Assembly: GCA_947497755.1 (NCBI GenBank)
Contig: CANMHT010000011.1
Coordinates: 62,001-126,000 of the forward strand
Reading direction: 5' to 3'
Origin: an uncultured Polaribacter sp.
Lineage (GTDB): Bacteria > Bacteroidota > Bacteroidia > Flavobacteriales > Flavobacteriaceae
Length of the DNA: 64,000 nucleotides
In this document: positions 35,648 through 43,698 of the stretch, one piece after another
How positions within the stretch are numbered: position 1 is the first letter of the stretch
Layout of the letters: every line of letters starts with the position of its first letter
Program-made: the position numbers and the translations under genes
The notes under the pieces: model-generated
Databases searched by the model: none
What the model was told of the DNA's origin: nothing
Seen by the model: only the letters and a program-made list of their open reading frames with translations

Positions 35648-36175
35648 TTAGTCTTTAATCGTCGCAGTTAAATTCATAAACACTTCTACTGTAAAGTTCA
35701 TATTTCCTGCATCAGAAAGCACATTTCCAAATAACTTTATCGTTGCTGTATTGTTATTTAAAAAGGCTTGTTCTATTTTACTTAAGATGCTAGCATCATC
35801 TATTTCAAAGATGGTTCCGGCAGTTGCTGCTTGAGAAACATTAAAGTTTTTCATAATATCTACCACAACATCATCAAATTTTAATGTTCCTGTAGGAATT
35901 GTACCTGCTGCATTTCCTGTAAAACTTTTAAACTTATAAGTAAACTTATTAATTTTAATTGCTTTTATTTTTCCTTTATATTCTGCTAGATCACCAGAAT
36001 TTAAGTCTGTTGTTTCTGATAGATCAAAAGCCTCGGCAGTTCCGTTTGTTTGTTGTACAGAAACATCTATATTTTCTGTTAAATCATTGTTTACGTTTAA
36101 TTCTAATAACTCATTTAAACTATCACAAGAGTATAATACAAATGAGATACATAATAGAAAGAATACTTTTTTCAT
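35648..36175 (-). CDS. Hypothetical lipoprotein
   Basis: A 175-residue lipoprotein (LYSC lipobox, about C17) with no recognised family. The mature part is acidic and rich in Asn, Thr and Leu, with alternating hydrophobic residues as in beta-sandwich surface proteins. ATG 36175 is chosen over 36202 because the signal peptide (MKKVFFLLCISFVLYSC) begins there. It lies 30 bases downstream of the DUF3109 gene and may be co-transcribed with it; it ends in a strong terminator. Confidence 0.7.
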   Translation of the reverse strand: MKKVFFLLCISFVLYSCDSLNELLELNVNNDLTENIDVSVQQTNGTAEAFDLSETTDLNSGDLAEYKGKIKAIKINKFTYKFKSFTGNAAGTIPTGTLKFDDVVVDIMKNFNVSQAATAGTIFEIDDASILSKIEQAFLNNNTATIKLFGNVLSDAGNMNFTVEVFMNLTATIKD

Positions 36176-36205
36176 GATTGATTGTTTTTTGTAAATGTAC
36201 AAATT

Positions 36206-36778
36206 TTAGTTTTTTAAATGTTTCTCTGCTACTTTTTCTAGCTCAGCATACCAATCTTCTCCAAATTTTCTAATCAAAGCTTGTTTTACAAATTTATAAA
36301 CGGGCACTTGCAATTCTTTTCCTAAAGAACAAGCATCATCGCAAATTTCCCATTTATGGTAATTTACTGCAGAAAACTCACTATAATCTTTAATTCTAAC
36401 AGGATACAAATGACAAGAAATAGGTTTTTTCCAATCAATAATTCCCTGATTGTACGCTTCTTCAATAGCACACAAAGCGGTATTATTTTCATCAAAAATA
36501 ACATAAGCACAATCGGCATCATTAATTAATGGAGTTTCTAATTCTCCAAAATCACTGGTTATCCAAGTACCTTCTTTTTCAATCACTTCAACACCTTCTT
36601 TACGTAAAAAAGGTTTTACTTTATCGTAAATTTTATCAAGAATCTCTGTTTCGTTTTTCTCAAGCGGTGCTCCAGCGTCACCATCAATACAGCAAGCTCC
36701 TTTACAAGCAGAAATATTACAAACAAATTCTTTGTCTATAACATTTTCAGATACAATTGTTTTTCCTAGTTGAAACAT
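36206..36778 (-). CDS. DUF3109 cysteine-rich protein
   Basis: A 190-residue cytoplasmic protein with many cysteines: VCNISACKGACCIDGDAGAP near the N-terminus, then CAYVIFDE, CAIEEAY, CHLYPVRI and CDDACSLG. The pattern resembles YkgJ-type clusters and the DUF3109 family, thought to bind zinc or iron-sulphur; no activity is known. The ATG at 36778 is preferred to 36793 because a -7 box TATTTTTG ends four bases before it. It is divergent from marC. Confidence 0.88.
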   Translation of the reverse strand: MFQLGKTIVSENVIDKEFVCNISACKGACCIDGDAGAPLEKNETEILDKIYDKVKPFLRKEGVEVIEKEGTWITSDFGELETPLINDADCAYVIFDENNTALCAIEEAYNQGIIDWKKPISCHLYPVRIKDYSEFSAVNYHKWEICDDACSLGKELQVPVYKFVKQALIRKFGEDWYAELEKVAEKHLKN

Positions 36779-36782
36779 TCGG

Positions 36783-36790
36783 CAAAAATA
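36783..36790 (-). promoter_or_regulatory. -7 box of DUF3109 gene
   Basis: TATTTTTG on the minus strand ends four bases before the ATG at 36778; predicts a leaderless mRNA. Confidence 0.6.
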
Positions 36791-36833
36791 CATTTATTTT
36801 GTTAGTTTTCATTTTAATTTCAACTAACTTAAG

Positions 36834-36841
36834 TAAGTTTG
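36834..36841 (+). promoter_or_regulatory. -7 box of marC-like gene
   Basis: TAAGTTTG, 20 bases before the ATG at 36862. This supports the short form of the protein over the longer open frame starting at 36757. Confidence 0.55.
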
Positions 36842-36861
36842 TATTTCTAAAATCAACCAAA

Positions 36862-37440
36862 ATGAATTTTAATATTAAAGAAATATTTACGGCGTTTATG
36901 GTTTTATTTGCTGTAATAGACATTATTGGAAACATTCCTATTGTTATCGATTTAAGAAAAAAGGTAGGGCATATTCAATCTGAAAAAGCTTCATTAATTG
37001 CTGGAATAATTATGATTCTTTTTCTTTTCTTAGGTAAAAGTTTACTCTCTTTTATTGGTGTTGATGTAAACTCTTTTGCCGTTGCGGGAGCCTTTATACT
37101 CTTTTTTATAGCTTTAGAAATGATTTTAGGAATTACATTATACAAAGAAGATGAAAGCTCTGCTATCACAGCCTCTGTTTTTCCTTTAGCATTTCCTTTA
37201 ATTGCAGGTCCAGGAAGCTTAACTACACTGCTTTCTTTAAGAGCTGAATTTAACATAGAAAATATTATTGTAGCCGTCTTATTAAATGTGATTTTTATCT
37301 ATATCGTATTAAAAACATCTTCTAAAATTGAAAAGTTTATTGGGCCAAACGGAATTAATATTATTAGAAAAGTTTTTGGAGTAATTCTTTTAGCAATTGC
37401 GGTAAAACTTTTTGCTGCTAACATTAAAGAATTATTTTAA
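36862..37440 (+). CDS. MarC family membrane protein
   Basis: A 192-residue inner-membrane protein with about six hydrophobic helices, matching the MarC/YchE family (FMVLFAVIDIIGNIPIVIDL near the start, then FPLAFPLIAGPGSLTTLLSL in the middle). The family was once linked to multiple antibiotic resistance, but no transport activity is established. The start at 36862 follows a -7 box. Its stop overlaps the start of the next gene (TAATG), so the two are translated together. Confidence 0.9.
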   Translation: MNFNIKEIFTAFMVLFAVIDIIGNIPIVIDLRKKVGHIQSEKASLIAGIIMILFLFLGKSLLSFIGVDVNSFAVAGAFILFFIALEMILGITLYKEDESSAITASVFPLAFPLIAGPGSLTTLLSLRAEFNIENIIVAVLLNVIFIYIVLKTSSKIEKFIGPNGINIIRKVFGVILLAIAVKLFAANIKELF

Positions 37441-38051
37441 TGACTACTCATTTTAATGCACTAATTATTGGTGGAGGCGTTGCTGGTATGCAATGTGCTT
37501 TCGTTTTAGGTTCTGCTAAAGAAAAAGCTTTTGCGCTTGATAAAAAAATCGGAATTATTGCCCACCAAAAGACTTCTCATTTACAAAATGCCTTGTTTAA
37601 TAATGTGCTTGGACTTAATCCAGGGACTTTAGGAAGTGATATTCTTATAAACAGTAAAGAACATTTATCCAAACAATACTCACATGTAACACAAATACAC
37701 AACGAAAAAGTGTTAGAGATTGTTTTAGAAAAAGATAACTATATAATTACTACCAATAAATCTAGCTACACGGCTAACATCGTTGTGATAGCACTAAATT
37801 ACGCCAAACCTTTTACCATAAAAGGATTGGAAGAATTTGTGATTCCACATAAAAAAGCAAACCCAGCAAAAGACAGAATACAATTAGAAAATGATGATTT
37901 TTTGATTCAAAAAGGATTGTATGTATGTGGTACAATTGCTGGGCTTAGAAGTCAGTTTGCTATTGCAGCTGGTAGTGGAGCATCTGTTGCTACAGATATT
38001 TTAACTTTATGGAATAATGGAATTCCCACCAAAGTTCATGATAAAGCATAA
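37440..38051 (+). CDS. Single-domain thioredoxin-reductase-like flavoprotein
   Basis: A 203-residue protein with an N-terminal FAD-binding Rossmann motif (ALIIGGGVAGMQCAFVLG) and a C-terminal segment YVCGTIAGLRSQFAIAAGSG that corresponds to the last FAD-contacting part of thioredoxin reductases. The NAD(P)H-binding domain with its C-x-x-C is absent (about 200 against 310 residues). It may need a separate reductant or use a flavin in another role. It overlaps the marC-like gene by one base. Confidence 0.78.
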   Translation: MTTHFNALIIGGGVAGMQCAFVLGSAKEKAFALDKKIGIIAHQKTSHLQNALFNNVLGLNPGTLGSDILINSKEHLSKQYSHVTQIHNEKVLEIVLEKDNYIITTNKSSYTANIVVIALNYAKPFTIKGLEEFVIPHKKANPAKDRIQLENDDFLIQKGLYVCGTIAGLRSQFAIAAGSGASVATDILTLWNNGIPTKVHDKA

Positions 38052-38083
38052 AAAAAAGCCCTGTTTTTAACAGGGCTTTTTTT
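38051..38083. terminator. Bidirectional terminator
   Basis: Stem GCCCTGTT (38058-38065) / AACAGGGC (38069-38076), loop TTT, with A and T tracts on either side, between the flavoprotein gene and glmS. Confidence 0.92.
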
Positions 38084-38097
38084 ATATAGATTTGTGT

Positions 38098-39954
38098 TTA
38101 TTCTACTGTTACAGACTTTGCCAAGTTTCTTGGTTGATCTACATTCTTACCTAACATTACTGCAATATGGTAAGATAATAATTGTAACGGAATTGTAGTT
38201 AACAATGGTGTAAATGCTTCTTCAGTATCTGGAATTTCGATTACATGATCTGCAATTTCCTTAACTGTTTCATCTCCTTCTGTTACTACAGCAATAATTT
38301 TCCCTGCTCTAGATTTTATCTCTTGAATATTACTTACTACTTTTTCGTAGTGCCCTTTATTAGTTGCAATTACAAAAATTGGCATATTCTCATCAATTAA
38401 AGCAATAGGTCCATGTTTCATCTCTGCTGCAGGATATCCTTCTGCATGGATATAAGAAATCTCTTTTAACTTTAAGGCTCCTTCTAAAGCTACAGGGAAA
38501 TTAAATCCTCTCCCTAAATACAAACAGTTTGTTGCATCTTTATAAACAGAAGCAATGTATTTAACTTGATCATCAATTTTTAATAACTCTTCTACCTTAT
38601 TAGGTATTAACTGTAATGTTTGTAAATATGTATGGAAAAGTGGCGTTGATATTTTACCTTTTTCTTTCCCTAATTTTAATGCCATTAACGACAACACAGT
38701 AATTTGGGTCGTAAATGCTTTTGTTGATGCTACTCCAATTTCTGGACCAGCATGTGTATAAGCTCCTGCATGTGTTTCTCTTGCAATAGAAGATCCAACA
38801 ACATTACAAACACCAAAAACAAAAGCTCCTTTAGATTTTGCTAATTTTATAGCAGCTAAGGTATCTGCAGTCTCACCAGATTGAGAAATTGCAATAACTA
38901 CATCTTTATCTGTAATAATTGGGTTTCTATATCTAAACTCTGATGCATATTCTACTTCTACAGGAATTCTAGCAATATCTTCGAATAAATATTCGGCTAC
39001 CAAACCAGCATGCCATGAAGTTCCACAAGCAACAATTATAATTCTGTCTGCATTGGTGAACTTTTTTAGATTATCATCAATTCCTGCCATTCTGATAATG
39101 CCTTTATCAGCAAGCATTCTACCTCTATAAGTATCTAAAATTGCTTTTGGTTGCTCATGAATCTCTTTTAACATAAAATGATCATAACCTCCCTTTTCAA
39201 TTTGCTCTAAACTCATCTGAAGTTCTTGAGTTTTAGTGTCTACTAAAGAATCGTCATTAATCTTACGTACTTTTATTCCTTTACCTAACTTGATAATTGC
39301 CATTTCCTCATCCTCTAAATACACAGCTTCTTTTGTGTATTCAATAAAAGGTGAGGCATCAGAAGCTACAAAGAATTCTTTATTGTCTTTTCCTATTCCT
39401 AAGGCAATTGGACTACCTAAACGAGCTACAACAATTTCGTTCGTTTTAGTCTTATCAAAAACAGCGATTGCATATGCTCCAATTACTTGGGTAAGGGCAA
39501 GTTGCACAGCCTTTCCTAGCTTACATCCTTCTTGTTTTTTTACCTCTTCTATTAAGTTTACTAATACTTCCGTATCAGTATCACTCTCAAAAGTATAACC
39601 TCTAGAAACAAGTTCTTTTTTAATCGTATCATAGTTTTCGATAATTCCGTTATGAACAATTACCAAATTTCCAGACATTGAGGTATGAGGATGTGAATTT
39701 ACATCATTTGGCACACCGTGAGTAGCCCAACGTGTATGACCTATACCTATATTTCCTTTTTTACTATCTTCATTACTGTTGGTAATAACCTCTAAATCAG
39801 AAACCTTTCCTTTGGTTTTTGACACACGGATATTTCCATCATCATACATCATGATACCAGCACTATCATAACCTCTATACTCTAATCTTTGCAATCCTTT
39901 TACAACAATTGGATATGCTTCTCTATAACCTATGTAACCTGTAATTCCACACAT
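38098..39954 (-). CDS. glmS: Glutamine--fructose-6-phosphate aminotransferase
   Basis: A 618-residue enzyme that makes glucosamine 6-phosphate for peptidoglycan and LPS. The N-terminal glutaminase starts with the nucleophile C2 (MCGITGYIGYR). Two SIS sugar-isomerase domains follow (CGTSWHAGLVAEYLFE and AISQSGETADTLAA; then LGRGFNFPVALEGALKLKE), ending in QPRNLAKSVTVE, the family's typical tail. It is the last gene of the glgA-like/DUF4270/glmS operon, nine bases after DUF4270. Confidence 0.97.
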   Translation of the reverse strand: MCGITGYIGYREAYPIVVKGLQRLEYRGYDSAGIMMYDDGNIRVSKTKGKVSDLEVITNSNEDSKKGNIGIGHTRWATHGVPNDVNSHPHTSMSGNLVIVHNGIIENYDTIKKELVSRGYTFESDTDTEVLVNLIEEVKKQEGCKLGKAVQLALTQVIGAYAIAVFDKTKTNEIVVARLGSPIALGIGKDNKEFFVASDASPFIEYTKEAVYLEDEEMAIIKLGKGIKVRKINDDSLVDTKTQELQMSLEQIEKGGYDHFMLKEIHEQPKAILDTYRGRMLADKGIIRMAGIDDNLKKFTNADRIIIVACGTSWHAGLVAEYLFEDIARIPVEVEYASEFRYRNPIITDKDVVIAISQSGETADTLAAIKLAKSKGAFVFGVCNVVGSSIARETHAGAYTHAGPEIGVASTKAFTTQITVLSLMALKLGKEKGKISTPLFHTYLQTLQLIPNKVEELLKIDDQVKYIASVYKDATNCLYLGRGFNFPVALEGALKLKEISYIHAEGYPAAEMKHGPIALIDENMPIFVIATNKGHYEKVVSNIQEIKSRAGKIIAVVTEGDETVKEIADHVIEIPDTEEAFTPLLTTIPLQLLSYHIAVMLGKNVDQPRNLAKSVTVE

Positions 39955-39963
39955 AGCAATACT

Positions 39964-41502
39964 CTATTTTTTTATTGAATATGATATTTTTAATCTCGCT
40001 CTTCTTTCTCCATTCGCTGCCTTATCATGATTTAATAAGGTAACAGCTTTAGGACTCCAACTATAATTTTTAACCAAAGTATCTATTGGGTTTTGTGGTA
40101 TATCTGTAGGATTATTAAACACTCTTAATCCTAAAACAGGGTTATAATCAGAAGTTCCTTTTACAAAATCAGAAATATAATCTGTTATTTTAAAAGCATA
40201 GTAATCTGGCTTTTTGTTTGTTAACACTAGATTACCGCCAAAGATAATACTTCCTTCTGTAGTTAAATCTTTTACGTGAGCTTTTGTAACTCCATCTTTA
40301 AACAAAAGTAACCTAAACGGAGTAGCAATTGTATCATACTTTACAATATCTTGATCTACATAAAAAGTCAATGTAGCATCATTAATTAACCAATTCTTTT
40401 TCTTTAAAAGATTTAATTGTGCAGTACTTAATAACTCAATTGTTCCCATGTTACCTGCAGTACCTTGTACAATTACATTTTTATTAGCTGGATATACTTT
40501 CTCTGTCATTTTATAAGTACTTGTACTAAAATTAGACAGTAAAAACCTATTTGTTTTCTCAATAGTGTCTAAAACTGTTGTACCTCCTTTAACCACAGTT
40601 CTAGTATAACGTAATTCAATTGATGGTTTTAATTCTTTATTTGTATTATTTAACAAGAATGATATTAATGATCCTTCATTTCCTGACGCTTCAATTAACA
40701 GTCCTTTAAAATACTCATTAAGAGCTTCTTGAGACTCAAAATCTGAAGTATCAAATTTGTCAATAAAAATATCTTTAAACTTCGATTTATCTAAGGCAAT
40801 TCTTGCAAAAGGGTTATTGTTTGTTAACTTAATTGTGTCTGTTTTATACACATTCCCATTGCTTAATCTTCTTTTATAAATTAAAGCAGTATCTATTGCT
40901 TTAGGAGTAAATTGATAGTTAAGAGTACTATTCAATTCTCCTGATAATTTCTGATACGTATAATTAGATGGATAGTTTTTTGATTTAGATGGATCATTAG
41001 GATCTAAACGATTCATATAAGTATCCGTCCTGTAGATATTTACATTAAAAGGTTTAGATTGATCTCCTATAATTGAATCTAGTGTATACTCAGAAGTAGT
41101 ACCTGATTTTAATGTTGCTTGATATGGTAATTTTAAAAATACCGTATCAATTGTAGTAACAATTGTTGTATCTGCACCATATATTCTCTCTGCTTTGTCT
41201 TTAGTCTTTATTTCTGTATCCAGTATAATTTGAGAAATCATAGATGCTTCTATTTTCTCATAATTTGGATTGTTATAAACTCCTAATAAGTATTGACCTA
41301 AGGCTCCTCCAATAGTTAATCCATCTGCTCTAACACTTGTAATAGCCTTGTTTGTTACAACAACTTCCATAATAGTGTCTTTTGTATCAAACTTGGTGTT
41401 TTTTATTACGTTTGAAGCAATGTCTGTAAAATCTTTTTCACACGATATTACTGTAATAACAAATAAAATAATTACACTTAAATATGCACTTTTTTTTATC
41501 AT
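39964..41502 (-). CDS. DUF4270 lipoprotein
   Basis: A 512-residue surface or periplasmic lipoprotein (ITVISC lipobox, C21) of the DUF4270 family, found widely in Bacteroidota next to panC, a glycogen synthase homologue and glmS. Early hallmarks are DGLTIGGALGQYLLGVYNNP and a Thr/Asp-rich middle; the last third (LLFKDG, YAFKITDYISDFVKG, NPVLGLRVFNNP) is beta-rich. The function is unknown; the steady linkage to cell-wall precursor genes suggests an envelope role (inference). Confidence 0.88.
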   Translation of the reverse strand: MIKKSAYLSVIILFVITVISCEKDFTDIASNVIKNTKFDTKDTIMEVVVTNKAITSVRADGLTIGGALGQYLLGVYNNPNYEKIEASMISQIILDTEIKTKDKAERIYGADTTIVTTIDTVFLKLPYQATLKSGTTSEYTLDSIIGDQSKPFNVNIYRTDTYMNRLDPNDPSKSKNYPSNYTYQKLSGELNSTLNYQFTPKAIDTALIYKRRLSNGNVYKTDTIKLTNNNPFARIALDKSKFKDIFIDKFDTSDFESQEALNEYFKGLLIEASGNEGSLISFLLNNTNKELKPSIELRYTRTVVKGGTTVLDTIEKTNRFLLSNFSTSTYKMTEKVYPANKNVIVQGTAGNMGTIELLSTAQLNLLKKKNWLINDATLTFYVDQDIVKYDTIATPFRLLLFKDGVTKAHVKDLTTEGSIIFGGNLVLTNKKPDYYAFKITDYISDFVKGTSDYNPVLGLRVFNNPTDIPQNPIDTLVKNYSWSPKAVTLLNHDKAANGERRARLKISYSIKK

Positions 41503-41523
41503 TTTTTCTTTTTAAAATAAGGG

Positions 41524-42336
41524 TTATTCTGCTAAAACTTCGTTAGCATAAAATTCTAAATAAGCTTCTGTTAATGTTTCTTCTGTTTGATACTCTAATA
41601 CAGGCTTTTCTTTTTCTTGTATAAATGAATCCAATTCATCAGAAATACTTTCGCTTCCTTTAATTACGGCATCAGAATTTTCGATGGCGCTTTTTAAAAT
41701 GTTAGTGTGGTTAGGTGTAATGATTGTTGCAGTTTTATTGTCATCGATTTTATCGAACTTAACTTTTTCTGCTAATGTATTATTCAACGTTCCTTCAAAG
41801 TCATTATTATAAACAGAAGTAACTATTTTACTTTCTGCAAACAATGGCTCTTCTTTATAGAACTCTCTCAAATATAATGGTAATAAAGAGGCCATCCATC
41901 CATGAATATGGATAATATCTGGCGCCCAATTTAATTTTTTAACGGTTTCAATTACTCCTTTTGCAAAAAAGATGGCTCTTTCATCATTATCCTCAAACAA
42001 CTGGTCGTCTTCATCTGTAAAAATGGCCTTTCTTTTAAAATACTCATCATTATCGATAAAATATACTTGCATTCTTTCTTTTGGAATTGAAGCAACTTTA
42101 ATAATCAAAGGCATATCCATGTCATTAATTATCAAATTCATTCCAGAAAGCCTAATAACCTCATGTAACTGATGTCTCCTTTCATTGATTACACCAAATC
42201 TTGGCATAAAAATTCGGGTTTGTACTCCTTTAGAATGTGCTTTTCTTGCGGCATTAAATGCGGTAGATGCCATCTCTGTTTCTGGCAAATATGGTACTAC
42301 TTCTGACGAAACGTACAGTATTCTCTTATCTTTCAT
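41524..42336 (-). CDS. Glycogen/starch synthase-like N-terminal domain protein
   Basis: A 270-residue protein equal to the N-terminal half of GT5 glycogen synthases (KRILYVSSEVVPYLPETEMA at the start, IIHIHGWMASLLPLYLREF in the middle). The K-x-G-G-L-A-D motif that binds ADP-glucose is replaced by LPETEMAST, and the whole C-terminal GT1 domain is missing, so glycosyl transfer is unlikely. It heads an operon with DUF4270 and glmS and is divergent from panC. ATG 42336 is preferred; -7 box TATTTTTG lies upstream at 42363-42370. Confidence 0.8.
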   Translation of the reverse strand: MKDKRILYVSSEVVPYLPETEMASTAFNAARKAHSKGVQTRIFMPRFGVINERRHQLHEVIRLSGMNLIINDMDMPLIIKVASIPKERMQVYFIDNDEYFKRKAIFTDEDDQLFEDNDERAIFFAKGVIETVKKLNWAPDIIHIHGWMASLLPLYLREFYKEEPLFAESKIVTSVYNNDFEGTLNNTLAEKVKFDKIDDNKTATIITPNHTNILKSAIENSDAVIKGSESISDELDSFIQEKEKPVLEYQTEETLTEAYLEFYANEVLAE

Positions 42337-42362
42337 TGAATCAATTCCTTTTATAAGACGTG

Positions 42363-42370
42363 CAAAAATA
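42363..42370 (-). promoter_or_regulatory. -7 box of glgA-like operon
   Basis: TATTTTTG on the minus strand, 26 bases upstream of the ATG at 42336. It lies back to back with the panC promoter. Confidence 0.55.
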
Positions 42371-42402
42371 CACATTTTTATGCTAATTCCATGTTAAAAT
42401 GG

Positions 42403-42410
42403 TAAGTTTG
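42403..42410 (+). promoter_or_regulatory. -7 box of panC
   Basis: TAAGTTTG, 24 bases before the ATG at 42435. The longer open frame starting at 42399 overlaps this box and is therefore not the translated start. Confidence 0.55.
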
Positions 42411-42434
42411 CACACATTTTACAGATTAATCTTT

Positions 42435-43289
42435 ATGCAAATTTTCGAAAACAAGAATGCCTTAACAGATTGTATTTCTTTATTTAAGCAAGAAAACAAG
42501 CAAATTGGTTTTGTACCAACCATGGGTGCTTTGCATAAAGGTCACCTTTCTTTAATCGAAGAATCGAAGAAAAATAATGATATCACTATAGCAAGTATTT
42601 TTGTAAATCCAACGCAGTTTAACAACCCAGAAGATTTAAAAAAATACCCAAAAACAATAGAAAACGACCTAAACCTCTTAAAAAATACTGGTTGTGATGT
42701 TGTTTTTATTCCTTCTGTAAAGGAAATGTATATAAATAATGTTGCTTCCAAAGCTTATTCTTTTGATGGAATTGAACATCAAATGGAAGGAAAATTTAGA
42801 GAGGGTCATTTTGATGGTGTTGCTACCATTGTTCAAACTTTTTTTGAAATTGTTACACCTAATAATGCTTATTTTGGAGAAAAAGATTTTCAACAATTAC
42901 AAATTGTAAAAAAATTAGTTGAAAAAGAAAATCTTCCTGTAAATATTATTGGTTGTCCAATTTTTAGAGAGAAAGACGGATTGGCTATGAGTTCTAGGAA
43001 TATGCGTTTGTCTGAGCAGCAACGCAATGCTGCGCCATTAATTTATCAAGTTTTAAAAACTTCTTCTCTTTTATCTAAAACACAAAACTTAGTAGAAATT
43101 TACACTTTTGTCAACAAGCAATTCGACAAAAATGAACTACTAGATTTGGAGTATTTTACCATTGCAGAAGAACAAAGTTTACAAGAAGTAAGCTCTCTAA
43201 AATCAACTAAAAAATTAAGAGCTTTTATTGCAGTTAATGCAGGTGATATTAGATTGATAGACAACATTTCAATCCCTAAAAAGGAGTAA
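42435..43289 (+). CDS. panC: Pantoate--beta-alanine ligase
   Basis: A 284-residue enzyme that condenses pantoate and beta-alanine to pantothenate with ATP. Nucleotidyltransferase motifs are VPTMGALHKGHLSL (H34, H37) and DGLAMSSRN (KMSKS-like); NPTQFNNPEDLKKYP and FGEKDFQQL are family blocks. It is followed by panD after 56 bases, giving both last steps of vitamin B5 synthesis. A weak hairpin overlaps its stop. Confidence 0.95.
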   Translation: MQIFENKNALTDCISLFKQENKQIGFVPTMGALHKGHLSLIEESKKNNDITIASIFVNPTQFNNPEDLKKYPKTIENDLNLLKNTGCDVVFIPSVKEMYINNVASKAYSFDGIEHQMEGKFREGHFDGVATIVQTFFEIVTPNNAYFGEKDFQQLQIVKKLVEKENLPVNIIGCPIFREKDGLAMSSRNMRLSEQQRNAAPLIYQVLKTSSLLSKTQNLVEIYTFVNKQFDKNELLDLEYFTIAEEQSLQEVSSLKSTKKLRAFIAVNAGDIRLIDNISIPKKE

Positions 43290-43309
43290 CCATCCTTTTT
43301 ACTTTTTTT
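43278..43309 (+). terminator. Weak hairpin after panC
   Basis: AAAAAGGA (43278-43285) / TCCTTTTT (43293-43300), loop containing the panC stop codon, followed by T-rich sequence. It may partly separate panC from panD, which has its own -7 box. Confidence 0.4.
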
Positions 43310-43333
43310 AACTAAAAATACATTTAAAAGTTT

Positions 43334-43341
43334 TATTTTTG
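43334..43341 (+). promoter_or_regulatory. -7 box of panD
   Basis: TATTTTTG ends four bases before the panD ATG at 43346; predicts a leaderless mRNA independent of panC. Confidence 0.6.
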
Positions 43342-43345
43342 CGGC

Positions 43346-43696
43346 ATGTTAGTACAAGTAGTAAAGTCTAAAATTCACAGGGTTAAAGTAACCGGTGCAG
43401 ATTTAAATTATATTGGAAGCATAACTATCGATTTAGATTTGATGGAAGCTGCTAATATTATCGAAGGTGAAAAAGTACAGATTGTTAATAATAACAATGG
43501 CGAAAGATTAGAAACCTATGTAATTCCCGGAAAAAGAGGAAGTGGTGAAATTACTTTAAATGGAGCCGCTGCTCGTAGAGTTGCCGTTGGAGATGTACTT
43601 ATTTTAATTGCTTATGCTTTTATGGATTTAGAAATCGCAAAGGAATTTAAACCTTCTCTTGTGTTTCCTAACGAAGCAACCAATACACTTCACTAG
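43346..43696 (+). CDS. panD: Aspartate 1-decarboxylase
   Basis: A 116-residue pyruvoyl enzyme that makes beta-alanine from aspartate for pantothenate. The self-cleavage site is G24-S25 ([11 protein letters not shown]), and the N-terminal [20 protein letters not shown] holds K9. [26 protein letters not shown] is the family block downstream. The length is typical. It is followed after two bases by a flippase-like gene that starts with TTG. Confidence 0.95.
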   Translation: MLVQVVKSKIHRVKVTGADLNYIGSITIDLDLMEAANIIEGEKVQIVNNNNGERLETYVIPGKRGSGEITLNGAAARRVAVGDVLILIAYAFMDLEIAKEFKPSLVFPNEATNTLH

Positions 43697-43698
43697 AT

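Noticed and set aside
37438..37442. Frameshift between marC and the flavoprotein gene
   Set aside because: TAATG overlap is ordinary translational coupling; each product has its own complete start and end.
39236..39598. 120-codon open frame opposite glmS
   Set aside because: Shadow of the glmS coding frame; no start context or motif of its own.
42399..42434. Extended N-terminus of PanC from ATG 42399
   Set aside because: It would start inside the -7 box and adds 12 residues not seen in the family; ATG 42435 matches the usual start.
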